From assembly GCA_037042185.1 (NCBI GenBank), contig JAXQJY010000033.1:2046001-2110000 (forward strand): a stretch of 64,000 nt of DNA. The letters run 5' to 3'. This DNA is from Sordariomycetes sp. S80-01Y (taxonomy: Eukaryota > Ascomycota > Sordariomycetes). Positions 20,901 to 30,186 of this stretch are shown in pieces. The stretch's first letter is position 1. Every line of letters starts with the position of its first letter. Below the pieces are notes generated by a model, which saw only the letters and a program-made list of their open reading frames with translations, made no database searches and was not told the origin of the DNA. The translations under genes were made by a program, and so were the position numbers.

Positions 20901-22987
20901 CCGAAGCTGATCAGCCCTGACTTGCCTCGGGAGTCCACTCCCTCGTAGTCCAAGAGGGCAGTCTCTGCTTCGAAAAGAAGACTCAGCGTGGGAGCCAAGA
21001 GAGCCTGGAAGACTTGCTCGTCTCCCATCTTGCGCGAGCGTTGCAGCTCCTTGGCCTTCCGCAGACGCAACACTGCCACTCGACCAGGCAGGCCGAGTGT
21101 CTTGCTGTCCCAAGAGTGCTTTTTGGTGGCGAACCTCTCTTTCTGCACCAACAAGACCGTCTCCAGGAGGTGCACGGTTGCCCCGTTTCCGCAGAGAACA
21201 CGTCTTCGAAGCTCGTCCTCGGATGCAGATACATTCTCCTCGGCGAACATAGTACCATAAGCCCAAAAAGGAGTAACATCAAACCAAGGATATATATCCT
21301 GGACAGCCAGTGGGTCTCTGTTGAATCGCCGAGCCCACGACAGGGTATCGAGCATTAGGCGAGAGTCTCGCAGCGCGGCGCATAGTCGAAGGGCAGACAA
21401 AGCCCAGAAAGCACGCTGGTAGGGCTCCTTGCCCTCTTTCGCGAGCTTCTTGCGGCGTTCCAACTCGTCCGTGCTCAACCCCTGGATGACGGATCCGGGA
21501 TCTTTGGGCAATATAATTGTCCCGGGGTCGGCGCGCTGGATTAGAAAGGCGCGAAAGATTTGGGTATCCGGGCTTGGATCGTGCAAATTGTGTTTCTGCC
21601 TCAGTATCGAGGGCACCATGTTAATGCTATGAAGTAGAAACGAGTGGTCGGGGTTCGCGTCGAGACACCGCTCGAACAATACCAAGCTGTCTGCTGCGCC
21701 CAAGCTGACGAACACCTTCATTGGCAACTGGATTCCCCGCAAAGTGGTCTTTCTTTCATCGTCCTTTTCGCCAATGTCGAGTCGATGGGTGGGCGAGGTG
21801 GCCAGCCAGATCCGCAAAAGCCCGTAGCGCATCTGCGGCTCGACTTGGTCCAGAAGATTTTCGGCTTGTCTCCATTGGAAGAACTCGCTAGGAGAAAAGC
21901 TCAGGACCTTGGTCAAGTTTTCACTGCTGTCAAGACTTCCGCGACAGTAGCCCCAAGACTTAACGGCACACTCGAGAAGTGTCGGGCTGGGGCGGCTGTC
22001 TCCGAAGCTTGGCCATCTGGTCGTATGCTCTAGGGCGGTTCTCAAGTTTGCATGTCGCTCAAGAAGAATGTTGATATGCTTCCAAAACTGGCTGTGTGCT
22101 TCGACGTGAGGATTTGGTCGCTGCGTGGTCGGTAGACGCGAAGCCATTGGCAAAGCGAGGTCTGACATGAAGCGCTCTGCATCCGGAATCTCGCAGTCTT
22201 CCCTGTCAACTACAGCCTCCAAGACCCGAAGGGCGAATTTCTGGTCCTCCTCGATGAAGATCTTGAGCCTCCTCAAGTCCAGGCGCTTTCCATCTGCACC
22301 GAACGCCTGCCTGAAGGCCCTTTGCTCGAAACCGGCCCAGTCTGTCTCTGCCAGTTTCTTCTCCTCTCTCGATCTCAAGCATACCCCTTTCCCTTCTGCT
22401 TCCAGCTTCTCCACGTAGGACTGCGCCCGTTCGGCATTACACGCGGGAAGTAGGCGAGCGTAGATCGGCATGACGGGACGTCCTTCATCCGTGTTCTTGA
22501 TCGGATCCGTCAAGTGATCAAATAGCTCGGTGGTAAGCTTCCGCCTCAGCTCTTTTGGCTGCGCATCCCCGGACTTTTGAAGGTCTCCCAAGACATCGCA
22601 GAGCCTGCGCAGCTGGTTTATGCTGAGCTTAGCCATTTGCCGACACAATCCTTCAGCGCCGCCCAGGGCTTTCCACGTCGACTCCATCTCCTCCTTCTTC
22701 CGCATAAACTTTCCAATTTGTTTGATTGCGATGTCCCGGGTGTAGACACTGCTGTTCTGGGAGAATGCGCGCGCAGTAGCCACTGGACTGCGCGAGACGC
22801 CGAGCCATGTTCGAATGACAGCAGGGGGCAGGCGTCCCTCCGCTACATCCAAAAGAAGCGTATCTGTGATTTCTTCAACGTTCTGACTTGGTGTGCCCAA
22901 AGCGAGGCGGAGGTAGTCAGCCTGTTTGGCCGGGTGTGCCCCCCTCAGGGATAAGAAGAGCAGCTCGGGAGGAGTCGAGTCAGTCAT
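17999..22987 (-). CDS. Very large conserved-type fungal helical protein, function unknown
   Basis: One uninterrupted exon of 1662 residues ending at TAG 17999-18001. I place the start at the ATG at 22987 (MTDSTPPEL); the codon two positions upstream in the same frame is TTG. I do not recognise the family. The sequence is almost entirely alpha-helical in character with many Leu-rich amphipathic segments, Trp-rich loops and few low-complexity stretches, suggesting an alpha-solenoid scaffold. No signal peptide, transmembrane segment, P-loop or catalytic motif is evident. The absence of introns over 5 kb is unusual next to the intron-bearing neighbours. It is convergent with EMC1, with about 160 bp between the genes. 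Confidence 0.85.
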   Translation of the reverse strand: MTDSTPPELLFLSLRGAHPAKQADYLRLALGTPSQNVEEITDTLLLDVAEGRLPPAVIRTWLGVSRSPVATARAFSQNSSVYTRDIAIKQIGKFMRKKEEMESTWKALGGAEGLCRQMAKLSINQLRRLCDVLGDLQKSGDAQPKELRRKLTTELFDHLTDPIKNTDEGRPVMPIYARLLPACNAERAQSYVEKLEAEGKGVCLRSREEKKLAETDWAGFEQRAFRQAFGADGKRLDLRRLKIFIEEDQKFALRVLEAVVDREDCEIPDAERFMSDLALPMASRLPTTQRPNPHVEAHSQFWKHINILLERHANLRTALEHTTRWPSFGDSRPSPTLLECAVKSWGYCRGSLDSSENLTKVLSFSPSEFFQWRQAENLLDQVEPQMRYGLLRIWLATSPTHRLDIGEKDDERKTTLRGIQLPMKVFVSLGAADSLVLFERCLDANPDHSFLLHSINMVPSILRQKHNLHDPSPDTQIFRAFLIQRADPGTIILPKDPGSVIQGLSTDELERRKKLAKEGKEPYQRAFWALSALRLCAALRDSRLMLDTLSWARRFNRDPLAVQDIYPWFDVTPFWAYGTMFAEENVSASEDELRRRVLCGNGATVHLLETVLLVQKERFATKKHSWDSKTLGLPGRVAVLRLRKAKELQRSRKMGDEQVFQALLAPTLSLLFEAETALLDYEGVDSRGKSGLISFGSDQIGYAQEPPTSAELRFWEAYAAGRDRLWRQRRSRERPEVTTLPSQWPRGLPIQHLISPEMQDELVVPFVVKRAEAVVFADPAVALEPAPTSRAARQAIGNFIDSYSTALRLWVRAVKDKKEQQSRILKAWSYALGPLTGGRMTPEEAEVFWHVRAFKAAEDHPHVAVNLQNSPRYPAPVPVSEDPSTLSEWDPDPTCNVSVESPPRHLGPLTALDCTLRPGEEPLAEMGEPWTEIVRVPSFWGSCLGNPAWSKVRSNTLGKDVATEFIEPLIAAAVLTVDSVEGQGSILPRCPFPSSKYPRFPALYLEQDFLERESEHGLEAIRALRGLRGHVPPELLAQLARSVLTKTETIKEVEKRRYDKFVAIVKLIIESDNPSLSIPLIEEFIMEHHDASSYFRDLLGVRLMKKLRADDAARLFARLAEQIASRLSKASIKDEDERNASAPDVLPGPSVKITTVKMFAQLPREGRAINTQQSLEILANLFKQASHIDVRTAVLRSLRESPIDQQSRDFVNGFLEKWAVGVAGSLNERSPETEADWESAENGGALPEVNEERSILHLLLEDDPLNGAIDFSLARNALVISGKSNVRWMRLFIRRHGASLPTLPDEAYELPSIPAWPQGLVHLLQVFHRAKHLSHTREPSYPPEILESMKRYVFHLLDPPQWLSDLTEHVKGNAELRGSNEGLHWLRIWDSKDVGLPRANWQLSGGNWACKTLNQCSGLDDSESPNIESTSCAALQKFVSEMADLCIAKGEVEALYSLVKKLKPHRGSDLGIVDISRGPGKVLYRIVHEVEALGGREWQRNPDRQPHRLPDVILLRIWLLCLSSSPSETQLRDFTARAKELMSTVVKDNVPYEARMQELRQQVDMQAVGQAKLEVANLLCDGILGPDPDMIALLRVQLAASLMKTTKQVKVWQGKAGSECRKAVKQWEQSLDAYVREQAYDMRKWAKDNLPYTDPTGEAWFA

Positions 22988-24558
22988 GGTCAAATGATGT
23001 TGCTCTCGACCAAGGCGAGGTAAAGCGCCTGTCTAACTAATAATTCTATCTAGCAAAGTAGGCGATGTTATATATATGTCCCATCTCCGCACCGGTTGGT
23101 CGGTGCGCTGTGGCCGGCTGAGTCACGGCCGGGAGTTGCCTAAGCGGCTGAGCGTGAGCATGCCACTAATGATACAGCGATCAACAGTCCATTGCCAAAG
23201 GATTCATCTCCGTGTAGATCCCTGTTAGCAAGAAACATCGTTTCACGTCCACTCTGTCGATTTCCAGCGACGGCGGTTACATCATCAGGATCTGAGCATC
23301 CAGATATGGCTTGCCGATCCACCTACCCTGTGTAGCTTATGGTTTCAACAAGAGGCAGGCGGGAATTTCTTCCTGGTGTTATTTCGTACTCTCATGACTT
23401 CGAGTTTCTGGAGAGTACACATTAGGAACTGCTCCTATTTTCAAAATAGGCTGTGAAGCTCGCAGGGTTGCCGTTCTGCTTAGATGTACCAGTGCAAATG
23501 AATCAGTATATGAGCAGATTCCAAACTCTGTCACTCCTGCTTCCCGATGACTTGCGGTGAAGAACATTGTTTTCGATCAACGTCGACTTCCATACTTGCG
23601 CATCCCGAGGCAGCTAATAACCCCTCCACACTGGGGCAGCTCAACTCGGCCCCTTTCCAGCCGCCGTTACCGCTCGTTTCGCCCTAGTTGCCAACGTTCC
23701 AGCAACGATTGAAGCCAAAACTGAATAAGCTCCGCTGAACTAGCTAAGAAGATTGTGAAGAATCAGAAGTGCTCGACTGAATCATGACCCGCGAATGAAT
23801 TCCCACAGATATCTTTTCCATCAGTCAAAATTGTCTACATCAGGACCTTCCGTTGCTGTTGATAGGGCTGCCTCTAGATACGCCCAGGCTTGACTGCCAG
23901 TCTGCTTTATTACATATCATCAAGCCGCAGCGTTAGCACTTTTCCCTCCTATGGAAGCCGAAAGAACCATATAGCGGGAGGAGACCTCACATGCCGTCCA
24001 GGGACTGCAACGCCCGAAAGTCAAAGGTGTAGCCCCGGCAGAGATCGTTCGAGAGCCCCCGATACGTCGTTGACTTTTCTAGCCTTGAGTTTGGGGGAAG
24101 TATGTTCAACGGACCAAGGCTGGCTCCAGCGTTAGACAACGCCCATGGCTAGCCCACATGTCCCTATGAGTTTATCACAAGATGTGCCGCCTTAGCACCG
24201 AAACAGTCACGAGCTATGTTCTCTGTCTGAGGAGAGGTAGAGCTTTCACATGTTTACTCCTCCGCATGGTACCGGACATGGAAGGGTGTTTTCCTCGGCT
24301 CTGGGCCATTCAGAGCTTGCGAGGCTCCAAGGACGACTGATAACGTCCACAGAGCGGGTAGGAGAACTGGAGGTTTATCACCATCGCCCATGGAAGTGAT
24401 GTTAGTCCTCGAAATAGCTCAAAAAGACAATGCGTACTCGTTCGAACCTTGTGTCAAGGTATAAGAAGCCTCCATACATCTCTCTGCCGCCCAGGTCTTG
24501 TGCTTCAAGCATCCACGCTCCTCCAACCACCAGGCCACCAGACTGAGAACGTTTTCTC
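22988..24558. other. Gene-free interval of about 1.6 kb
   Basis: A divergent region between the 1662-residue orphan (minus) and the small secreted protein gene (plus). Only short unconvincing frames are present; no tRNA or transposon recognised. Confidence 0.55.
23069..23077 (-). promoter_or_regulatory. Possible TATA element upstream of the 1662-residue orphan
   Basis: TATATATAT lies about 82 bp upstream of the minus-strand ATG at 22987. This is a plausible core-promoter position, but the motif alone is weak evidence. Confidence 0.3.
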
Positions 24559-25035
24559 ATGATGAGGCTCATACCCGTCGCCCTCTCGTGTCTTATCAGC
24601 GTGGCAGCTGCCGCTCCTAGCTGTGACTGCACCGACAACAAACCCAAGCCGCCAGAGGACTGTCCTTATCCGCCCTACCCGCCTCCGCCTCCTCCTCATG
24701 GAAAGCCCCCTCCGCCGCCGCCGCCGCCAGCTCAACCTGTCTGCGAGAAGGAGAAGCCTCGTCCTAAAACCCCACCGCCGCATTCTTGTGACGGCAAGTG
24801 TACGCCTGCCACGTACTCCTGCGCGGCCAATCCCGAGACTGGCGAGGCGGGATGGCAGGTATGCAACACCAGCGGCCAGTACGAGGTAAGTGCCTAGACC
24901 ACACACTCCTATCGATGTGAGATGAAGGGTTGACGGAGCTAGTATGGCGGTGATTGCCCGCCCAACACGGTTTGCAAGTTCTTCGAGCCTAGCAAAAGCC
25001 CGTACTGCGTGCCTCCGAACTACAATTTTCCGTAG
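24559..25035 (+). CDS. Small secreted Cys-rich, polyproline protein
   Basis: Two exons, 24559-24885 and 24943-25035, phase 0, total 139 residues. The first 19-20 residues (MMRLIPVALSCLISVAAAA) are a clear signal peptide. The mature part starts with SCDC, then a proline tract (YPPYPPPPPP and PPPPPPPP segments, about residues 37-60), then a Cys-rich C-terminal module: SCDGKCTPATYSC, GWQVCNTSGQYEYGGDC, TVCKFFEP and YCVPP. There are 11 cysteines after the signal peptide, so one may be unpaired or the protein may dimerise. A polyproline linker before a compact Cys-knot-like domain is typical of secreted fungal wall-associated or effector-like proteins. No specific family is recognised. The splice restores the Cys module precisely, which supports the gene model. 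Confidence 0.8.
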
Positions 25036-25264
25036 AGGAGGGTTTAGCTCGAGCTTGAGTTGGGGGGTAGACCATCGGACGAGAGACATGTGCGATGATG
25101 AGGACACTCTAACTTAGCTTGTTGTGGCTTCCATTTTCGACATTGACGGAGTCGCCCGAGCGGTAGCTGTAATCAACGCCTCGAAATATACTGTCGCCGT
25201 ACTTGCAATGCATACGTATATGATATTCCAAAAATCGCTAAAAAGTCGTGTCTATGAAGCCCAA

Positions 25265-27121
25265 CTAGCAATCGCCCTTCCAGTTGTCGCTGATCCAGTC
25301 CGCCAGCTTCGAGGTGAAGGTCCCTTCCATGTACTCCTCCACGTCGTCGTCCGATACGTCAGCTCCGCTAAACTTCAGAGCCGGGATGATCCACGGCTGG
25401 ATGAAGTCGATAAAGACGACATCCACGGTATCAGGCTTACCCTTCTTGGGAAAGTTGATCTCGGCCTGGAAGACGTTCGGCTGCGTGTAGAAGTCCAGCT
25501 TCTCGTGAACGGTGTCGTCGCCATCGCTGCCAACGTCGTCTTTGGTGGTGTAACCGCCAATCAAGTCAGGCTCGTTGGCCAAGGGCTCCTGGACGTCTCG
25601 GAGCTCCAGGTGAGGGTCCTCCTGGGCAGTCGCTGCGGGTACCGGGAACATTTGCTCCGGCATCCTCAGGAATCTGTTATCAATAGACCCGAGGATCCGG
25701 CCACCGCTGTTGAGGATTTCAACGACGCGTTTGGCGGATTTGTATGGTACGTCAGGGATATAGCGGAAGCCACTGACAAAGGGACTGACGATGTACGTAG
25801 TATCCCGTGTGAAGGGCCCCTTGAAGATATCGAAACGGATACCACCGGTATTCATGAGAGCGACCCTCGACTTGTCCTTGCGTTCCTCGTTGACAATGAC
25901 ATCGTGGAATATGTGATCCTGGATGAGGTTGTATATGTTGTCTTGAGAGCCAAACTTGCTCCTGCTCATCCAGTAATTCTGAGGCGCGCAGCCAAAGCGG
26001 TGGTCGAGGTTGAGGTCCTGCCGAGCGCTGTCGATCATCTCGCTGACCTTCTTGCCATGTTTTGTGTGGAATGTCGACTCGTTGCGTCCGGTGTGATGAT
26101 ACATTCCGAAAAGATTGTTGTCGATGTACTTGCGGGTGAACGTTGGCGAAGCCTGCGTGGACAGCTCGTCGCCAGACTTCTTGCCCTTCTTCAGACCGTC
26201 AATTGACATCCATCCGATCGTCTCCATGTAGCGACCGCTGGCCATGGCGAAAGACTGCGAGTCAAATTTTCGGGCGTCACGCACATGCGCGTGGCCGCCG
26301 AAGAAGGCGATCGGGGTGTTCCAATTCTCCTTGCGCAAGGCCTTGAAGATGATCTCGAACTCCTCCATGCGCAGCCCGATGTGACCGACGATGACGAAGA
26401 GATCAGGCTTCTCCTTGATGACATCCTGAAACCAGTCCTCCTTGATCGTGTCTTCGACTGGCTGAACGGCCGAGTTGTTCGCGTTCCCAGTAAAGTCGAA
26501 GAGGAACCCCATAGCCACAACATCCAGCCCTTGGTTCTTGGTCTTGAATCTCCTGTACCTCTTGGCCATCTGTTTTCGATCACCAGTGTCGGGATCGACA
26601 TAGTCGAGGTTCGATGCTACGTACTTGTCCTTGAAATTGGGGACGGTGGTATTATGTTCGCGCTCGATGGAGTAGTGTTGGTAGAGCTCATGGTTGCCGG
26701 TGCAAATGATGTCGACATCCTGCTCGGCGTAGATGTCGTATTGGTAGATCCCTTTCGGGGACGAAGCGTCGTACAGGCCATTTCCCTCAACCCGGTCGCC
26801 GGTGTCAACAAGGAGGAGATCGGACCCTGCATCGTCGGCTTTGGCGCGCATGTGGTGGGCGAAGGAGATGTAGTCGCCCCAGTCCGCTGAGTACTGGGGT
26901 CTGCAAGCGTCAGAGGCCTTGATCTTAATGAAGCTTTGCCCAACCTACTCTTGCAAATGGCCACCGAGCCAGCCGTGCGTGTCGGTTGTGTGGAGGAAGT
27001 TGATCTGGCCCCAGGTCAGATCACGCATGGGCGCGGCGACGGGGGCAACAGCTCCAGGCTGCGCAGCGTGGACGGCCGCCGCGGCACAGGCGCCGAGAAG
27101 CGCGGGTCTTGGTATCGTCAT
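25265..27121 (-). CDS. Secreted 5'-nucleotidase-like metallophosphoesterase
   Basis: Two exons, 27121-26949 and 26900-25265, joined across a 48-nt intron (GTAGGT donor, CTTGCAG acceptor), total 602 residues. [19 protein letters not shown] is a signal peptide. The dinuclear metal site of the calcineurin-like phosphoesterase fold is complete: DTH (residues 47-49), LLLVDTGDR (GD at 92-93), TGNHE (about 125), IVGHIGLR, and [10 protein letters not shown]. The C-terminal 5'-nucleotidase domain follows ([28 protein letters not shown]), where the NTGGIR block matches the substrate-binding region of UshA/CD73 relatives. It probably hydrolyses extracellular nucleotides or other phosphomonoesters. It is convergent with the small Cys-rich secreted gene, 229 bp away. 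A 360-codon frame on the opposite strand is a shadow. Confidence 0.88.
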
Positions 27122-28254
27122 TGTGAATATGATGAATCTCAAGCAGCTGCCCCTCCTCTCGATGATGCGAAAGAAGCGTAGATGCCCGTCTTGATGCTGA
27201 TGTTGATGTCGTAGAGATCGGGCACCTTGATGAGACGCGACAGCGGCAACGGGCGCAGCTCCCGCCTGACATCATGTGGGACCCATCGGCCAGGGGACCG
27301 GAGCCTGACAAAAGTGTCCCCCAGCACCCCTGCTACAGTTGGTCGTAGGTGCCAGTGAATACTGTCAGCCAAATTCCCCATCCCGGGACATGGGCCGTGC
27401 ATCGAAGTGCATCAAAACGCATCAGAGCGCAACGGTGGTAACCACCATCAGCGTGTAGGGCGGCCTTTTGTGAAGACGTTTGACCGCTTTGAAATCGAAC
27501 CTCCACGACAGCTTTCTATTTCCGTCCGCGTCGGTGGGACAGATTCAGCCTTATGAGATGCAGCCCAATGGTCGGTCCGCCTGTCAAGGTGTCAGCAGCG
27601 GATGGTGAACTCTCCGCCCCCGTCTCCGATGCCATTTCAGCTCCGTGGGGATACAGCGAAGCAGAATGACTTGGCCTCTTGGGGAGCGAGCTGAGCTGCC
27701 GCCGTGGCCCACGATGCCAAGGTAGGGTTTCTCGACAAGATGGAACCCACCACCGACGTCGACCGTATTCTCGGCTCCATGGGGGCAGTCCTCCTGATCC
27801 GACGCATACGGTGGAAACATCGAGCCCTGGAGCAGCTTGGTCGAAAAAGCTTGATTCAAGCTTGAATGCAAGTGATTCAGGCACTACCAGCTGCGCGGCG
27901 AAGGTAGGCGACGCCCTGTTAGTACCCCAACGCAGCTCGTGCCACAATGGGACCGGTACGAAATACGACGATGGAGACCCCCTGTCACCACCCCTCCTCC
28001 TACTGATCTGCGTGCCGGTCTGCTGGGAGAAAACAGACGTACCGATGAGGTATAAGAAAGTCCAGTCTCGACTCCGCTGGCTGCCTCGCTGTCCTGGAAG
28101 CATTTTCCGCCATCTCTCTGCTGATAATTTACGGTGGACTGCGCGACCTAGGTGCAAATTGGGATGCCCGACATACCCTACCCGGCCTACGGTCTGTGAA
28201 TTCTGCGTTTCTTTCCCTCGGCGACATCGGCGCGAACACGACAGAGCTGGATCA
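27122..28254. other. Intergenic interval, divergent promoter region
   Basis: About 1.1 kb between the nucleotidase start and the small three-exon gene. Open frames on both strands up to 275 codons have atypical composition (Arg, Ser, Cys, Trp rich) and no family resemblance. No gene called. Confidence 0.5.
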
Positions 28255-28689
28255 ATGAGGGTCCTAAGGTATGCCAGGATGCCTGACGCAAAGGCTGAAA
28301 AGGCTGGTGAGTGCACCCCAAGCCACCATGCACGCGACGCCAAGTATTAGCACTACTGACCGCTAGCAGCGGCCCCAGCCAGAAGGGAGGCCACGAGGAC
28401 GGACGAAGAATACCTCGCGCAGCTGGCCAAGGAGTTCGAGTCGATACCAGACCGCGAGGTCCCACCGGCGGAGTCACAGAGTGAAGATCAACTTACAGCG
28501 ATGAACCGTACGTCTGCAAACTCCCTCGAGCCGTTGCGTTTGGGGCGGTTGGTGGCTGACTTTGCTTTTCCCCTTGCAGAAGCAAGCAGGATCACTGCCA
28601 AGCCAGAAAAGGACAGCGTTGACCAGCGGAACGTGGCCATCACCAAGACGATCCGCGCCGCCATGGCCGACATAAAAATCAGCAGGTGA
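28255..28689 (+). CDS. Small three-exon gene, unknown function
   Basis: Exons 28279-28306, 28370-28507 and 28580-28689 give 91 residues; an in-frame ATG at 28255 would add eight more. The introns are convincing: intron 1 (63 nt) has a CTGAC branch point 13 nt before TAGCAG, and intron 2 (72 nt) has GTACGT, GCTGAC and a pyrimidine tract ending CCCCTTGCAG. The product is hydrophilic and helical: AAPARREATRTDEEYLAQLAKEF, a Pro/Glu-rich hinge, then SRITAKPEKDS and TKTIRAAMADIKISR. I do not recognise it. No signal peptide or membrane segment is seen. Splice quality, not homology, is the main support, so the model could miss further exons. Confidence 0.5.
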
Positions 28690-29825
28690 CAAATGGATCT
28701 CGGAGCAAAGCCATGTCTCGGCCGTCGCTGGTTAGGAGAGCATTTCCTCATCCACATCCGGCGGCGGGCTGCGACTGGGTTGGCCCGGCAGAGGGTCTCC
28801 TGGTGCCAGCAGCGCCGTCTAGGACCGCACTCCTGCTCACCACCTTTGGATAGGTATTTCGGGAGCACGCGTAGTCTCGTGAGGAGCTTGGTACTGAGAG
28901 ATGTCCCAGGTTTACAAGGCTCGTTACCGCTGAGGCAGACGAGCGTACTGTGCCGGCCGGAACAGGGGGGCCGGCAGTTGATATATCTGGCACCGCGTAG
29001 CAGGCTACTTAGCAGCAGGGGTTTGCCAGCCCAGCTGATAACGACCAAATCAACGACAGAAATCGATGACCCGAGCTCATGTTGAAGATGATGCAGCCGT
29101 ACATTCTTGCGATGTGTTTCCCAGCCCCTGTCTCGGACGGGGTACCAGTGCTCCTCGGATCAGGTCTCGGCGGCCGGCGCCGGCTGCTCCCCCCCGAGCA
29201 CGGCCCCGCCCGGCCCTGAGAACCATCCGAGTCCCTCCCGGCCGCAGCAGCAGGAATCCTGCATCTTGATCCAACGGCACGTGGACGCACACCACGCCCC
29301 CAGGCTCAGGCGGGACAAGATCAACGCAGGCCCCCGACCGTTTCTCCAATCTATCGATAGAGCCAGACCAGACCAGGCCAGGCCACCTCAAGCCAGACGA
29401 GCTGCCGTCCCCTCGGTGCTGCTCAACATCGCAGCTGACTCCCCGAGGGACAGCGCTCCTCTTGGCGACATCCCCCCCAAGGCCCCCCTCCAGCCAATCC
29501 CGGCCACGCCACCCATGACCTCCCAGATCCGACGCTCACCCCCACCGAACCAGCTCAAGGCTCGGCTCAGGCGCCCTGTAATGTTTAGCGCGCCGCCGCT
29601 GCATCTGCATCTCCATCTCCAGCACCCGCACCCGCAGCCAAAACTTTTTTCTTCGTGGTCGGCCTTGTCCGGCCGTCCGCCACCATCTCCATCTCCATCT
29701 CCCGGGGCGCACCCATCCCACGCTTGTCTTTTCTTCTTCCTCTTCCTCATCCTCTTCCTCTTTCCCTTCGGCTGCCATCCTTTTTGCACCTGGCATCGTC
29801 TGGAATACATACTCCTGCTCAGCTG

Positions 29826-29833
29826 TATAAAAA
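29826..29833 (+). promoter_or_regulatory. TATA box of the SLC35F-type transporter gene
   Basis: TATAAAAA follows a long CT-rich stretch and lies 354 bp upstream of the ATG at 30187, implying an mRNA leader of roughly 300 nt. The start itself has a strong context (CGCCACCATGGC). Confidence 0.5.
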
Positions 29834-29905
29834 CACGCGCGCCCTACACCTTCCATCCCTGCGCTGCTGCCCGCGCGATCGAGGACGACTCCCCGCCATC
29901 GTTCC

Positions 29906-29977
29906 ATGTCCAGCTGCCCATCCTCCGTCGTCGACAGCTGCGCATCCCGGCGCAGACGAATGCTGCGAGGCAGATAA
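29906..29977 (+). other. Upstream open reading frame in the transporter leader
   Basis: An ATG at 29906 opens a 23-codon frame ending in TAA at 29975-29977, about 80 nt after the TATA box and 209 nt before the main ATG. Its C-terminal half is Arg-rich (ASRRRRMLRGR). If transcribed it could damp translation of the transporter. No evidence for a functional peptide. Confidence 0.35.
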
Positions 29978-30186
29978 GAATTATTAGCAGGCGACTTCGA
30001 GTCTTTGCGCTTGCTTTTTCGGAGACGAAGAAAGACCGCATCTACCCCCCCCTTTGCAACACAACACCTCGGTGTGTGTTCTCACTGCTTGCTGAGCGCA
30101 TAGCCTGGCTGTTCCGGTACCACCACTACTGCTAGAACTAGTGCTATAGTAGTGTCGACTGTTGTAGATAGCAACAAATCGCCACC

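Larger units (their letters stand above)
28690..30186. other. Long upstream region of the SLC35F-type gene
   Basis: About 1.5 kb without a supported gene. It includes pyrimidine-rich tracts (about 29680-29775), typical of strongly expressed fungal promoters, a TATA element and a leader containing a short upstream open frame. Open frames here are low-complexity Pro/Arg sequences. Confidence 0.6.

Noticed and set aside
25124-26890. Long plus-strand frames (360 and 201 codons) opposite the nucleotidase
   Set aside because: They mirror a gene with intact metal-binding motifs and show only Val/Leu/Asp-rich shadow composition.
27516-28350. 275-codon minus-strand and 223-codon plus-strand frames
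   Set aside because: Mutually overlapping, compositionally random, no splice or family support. Only the last few codons of the plus frame coincide with the small three-exon gene.
29107-30135. 342-codon plus-strand frame upstream of the transporter
   Set aside because: It starts at an ATG but reads low-complexity Pro/Arg/His/Ser sequence through CT-rich promoter DNA.
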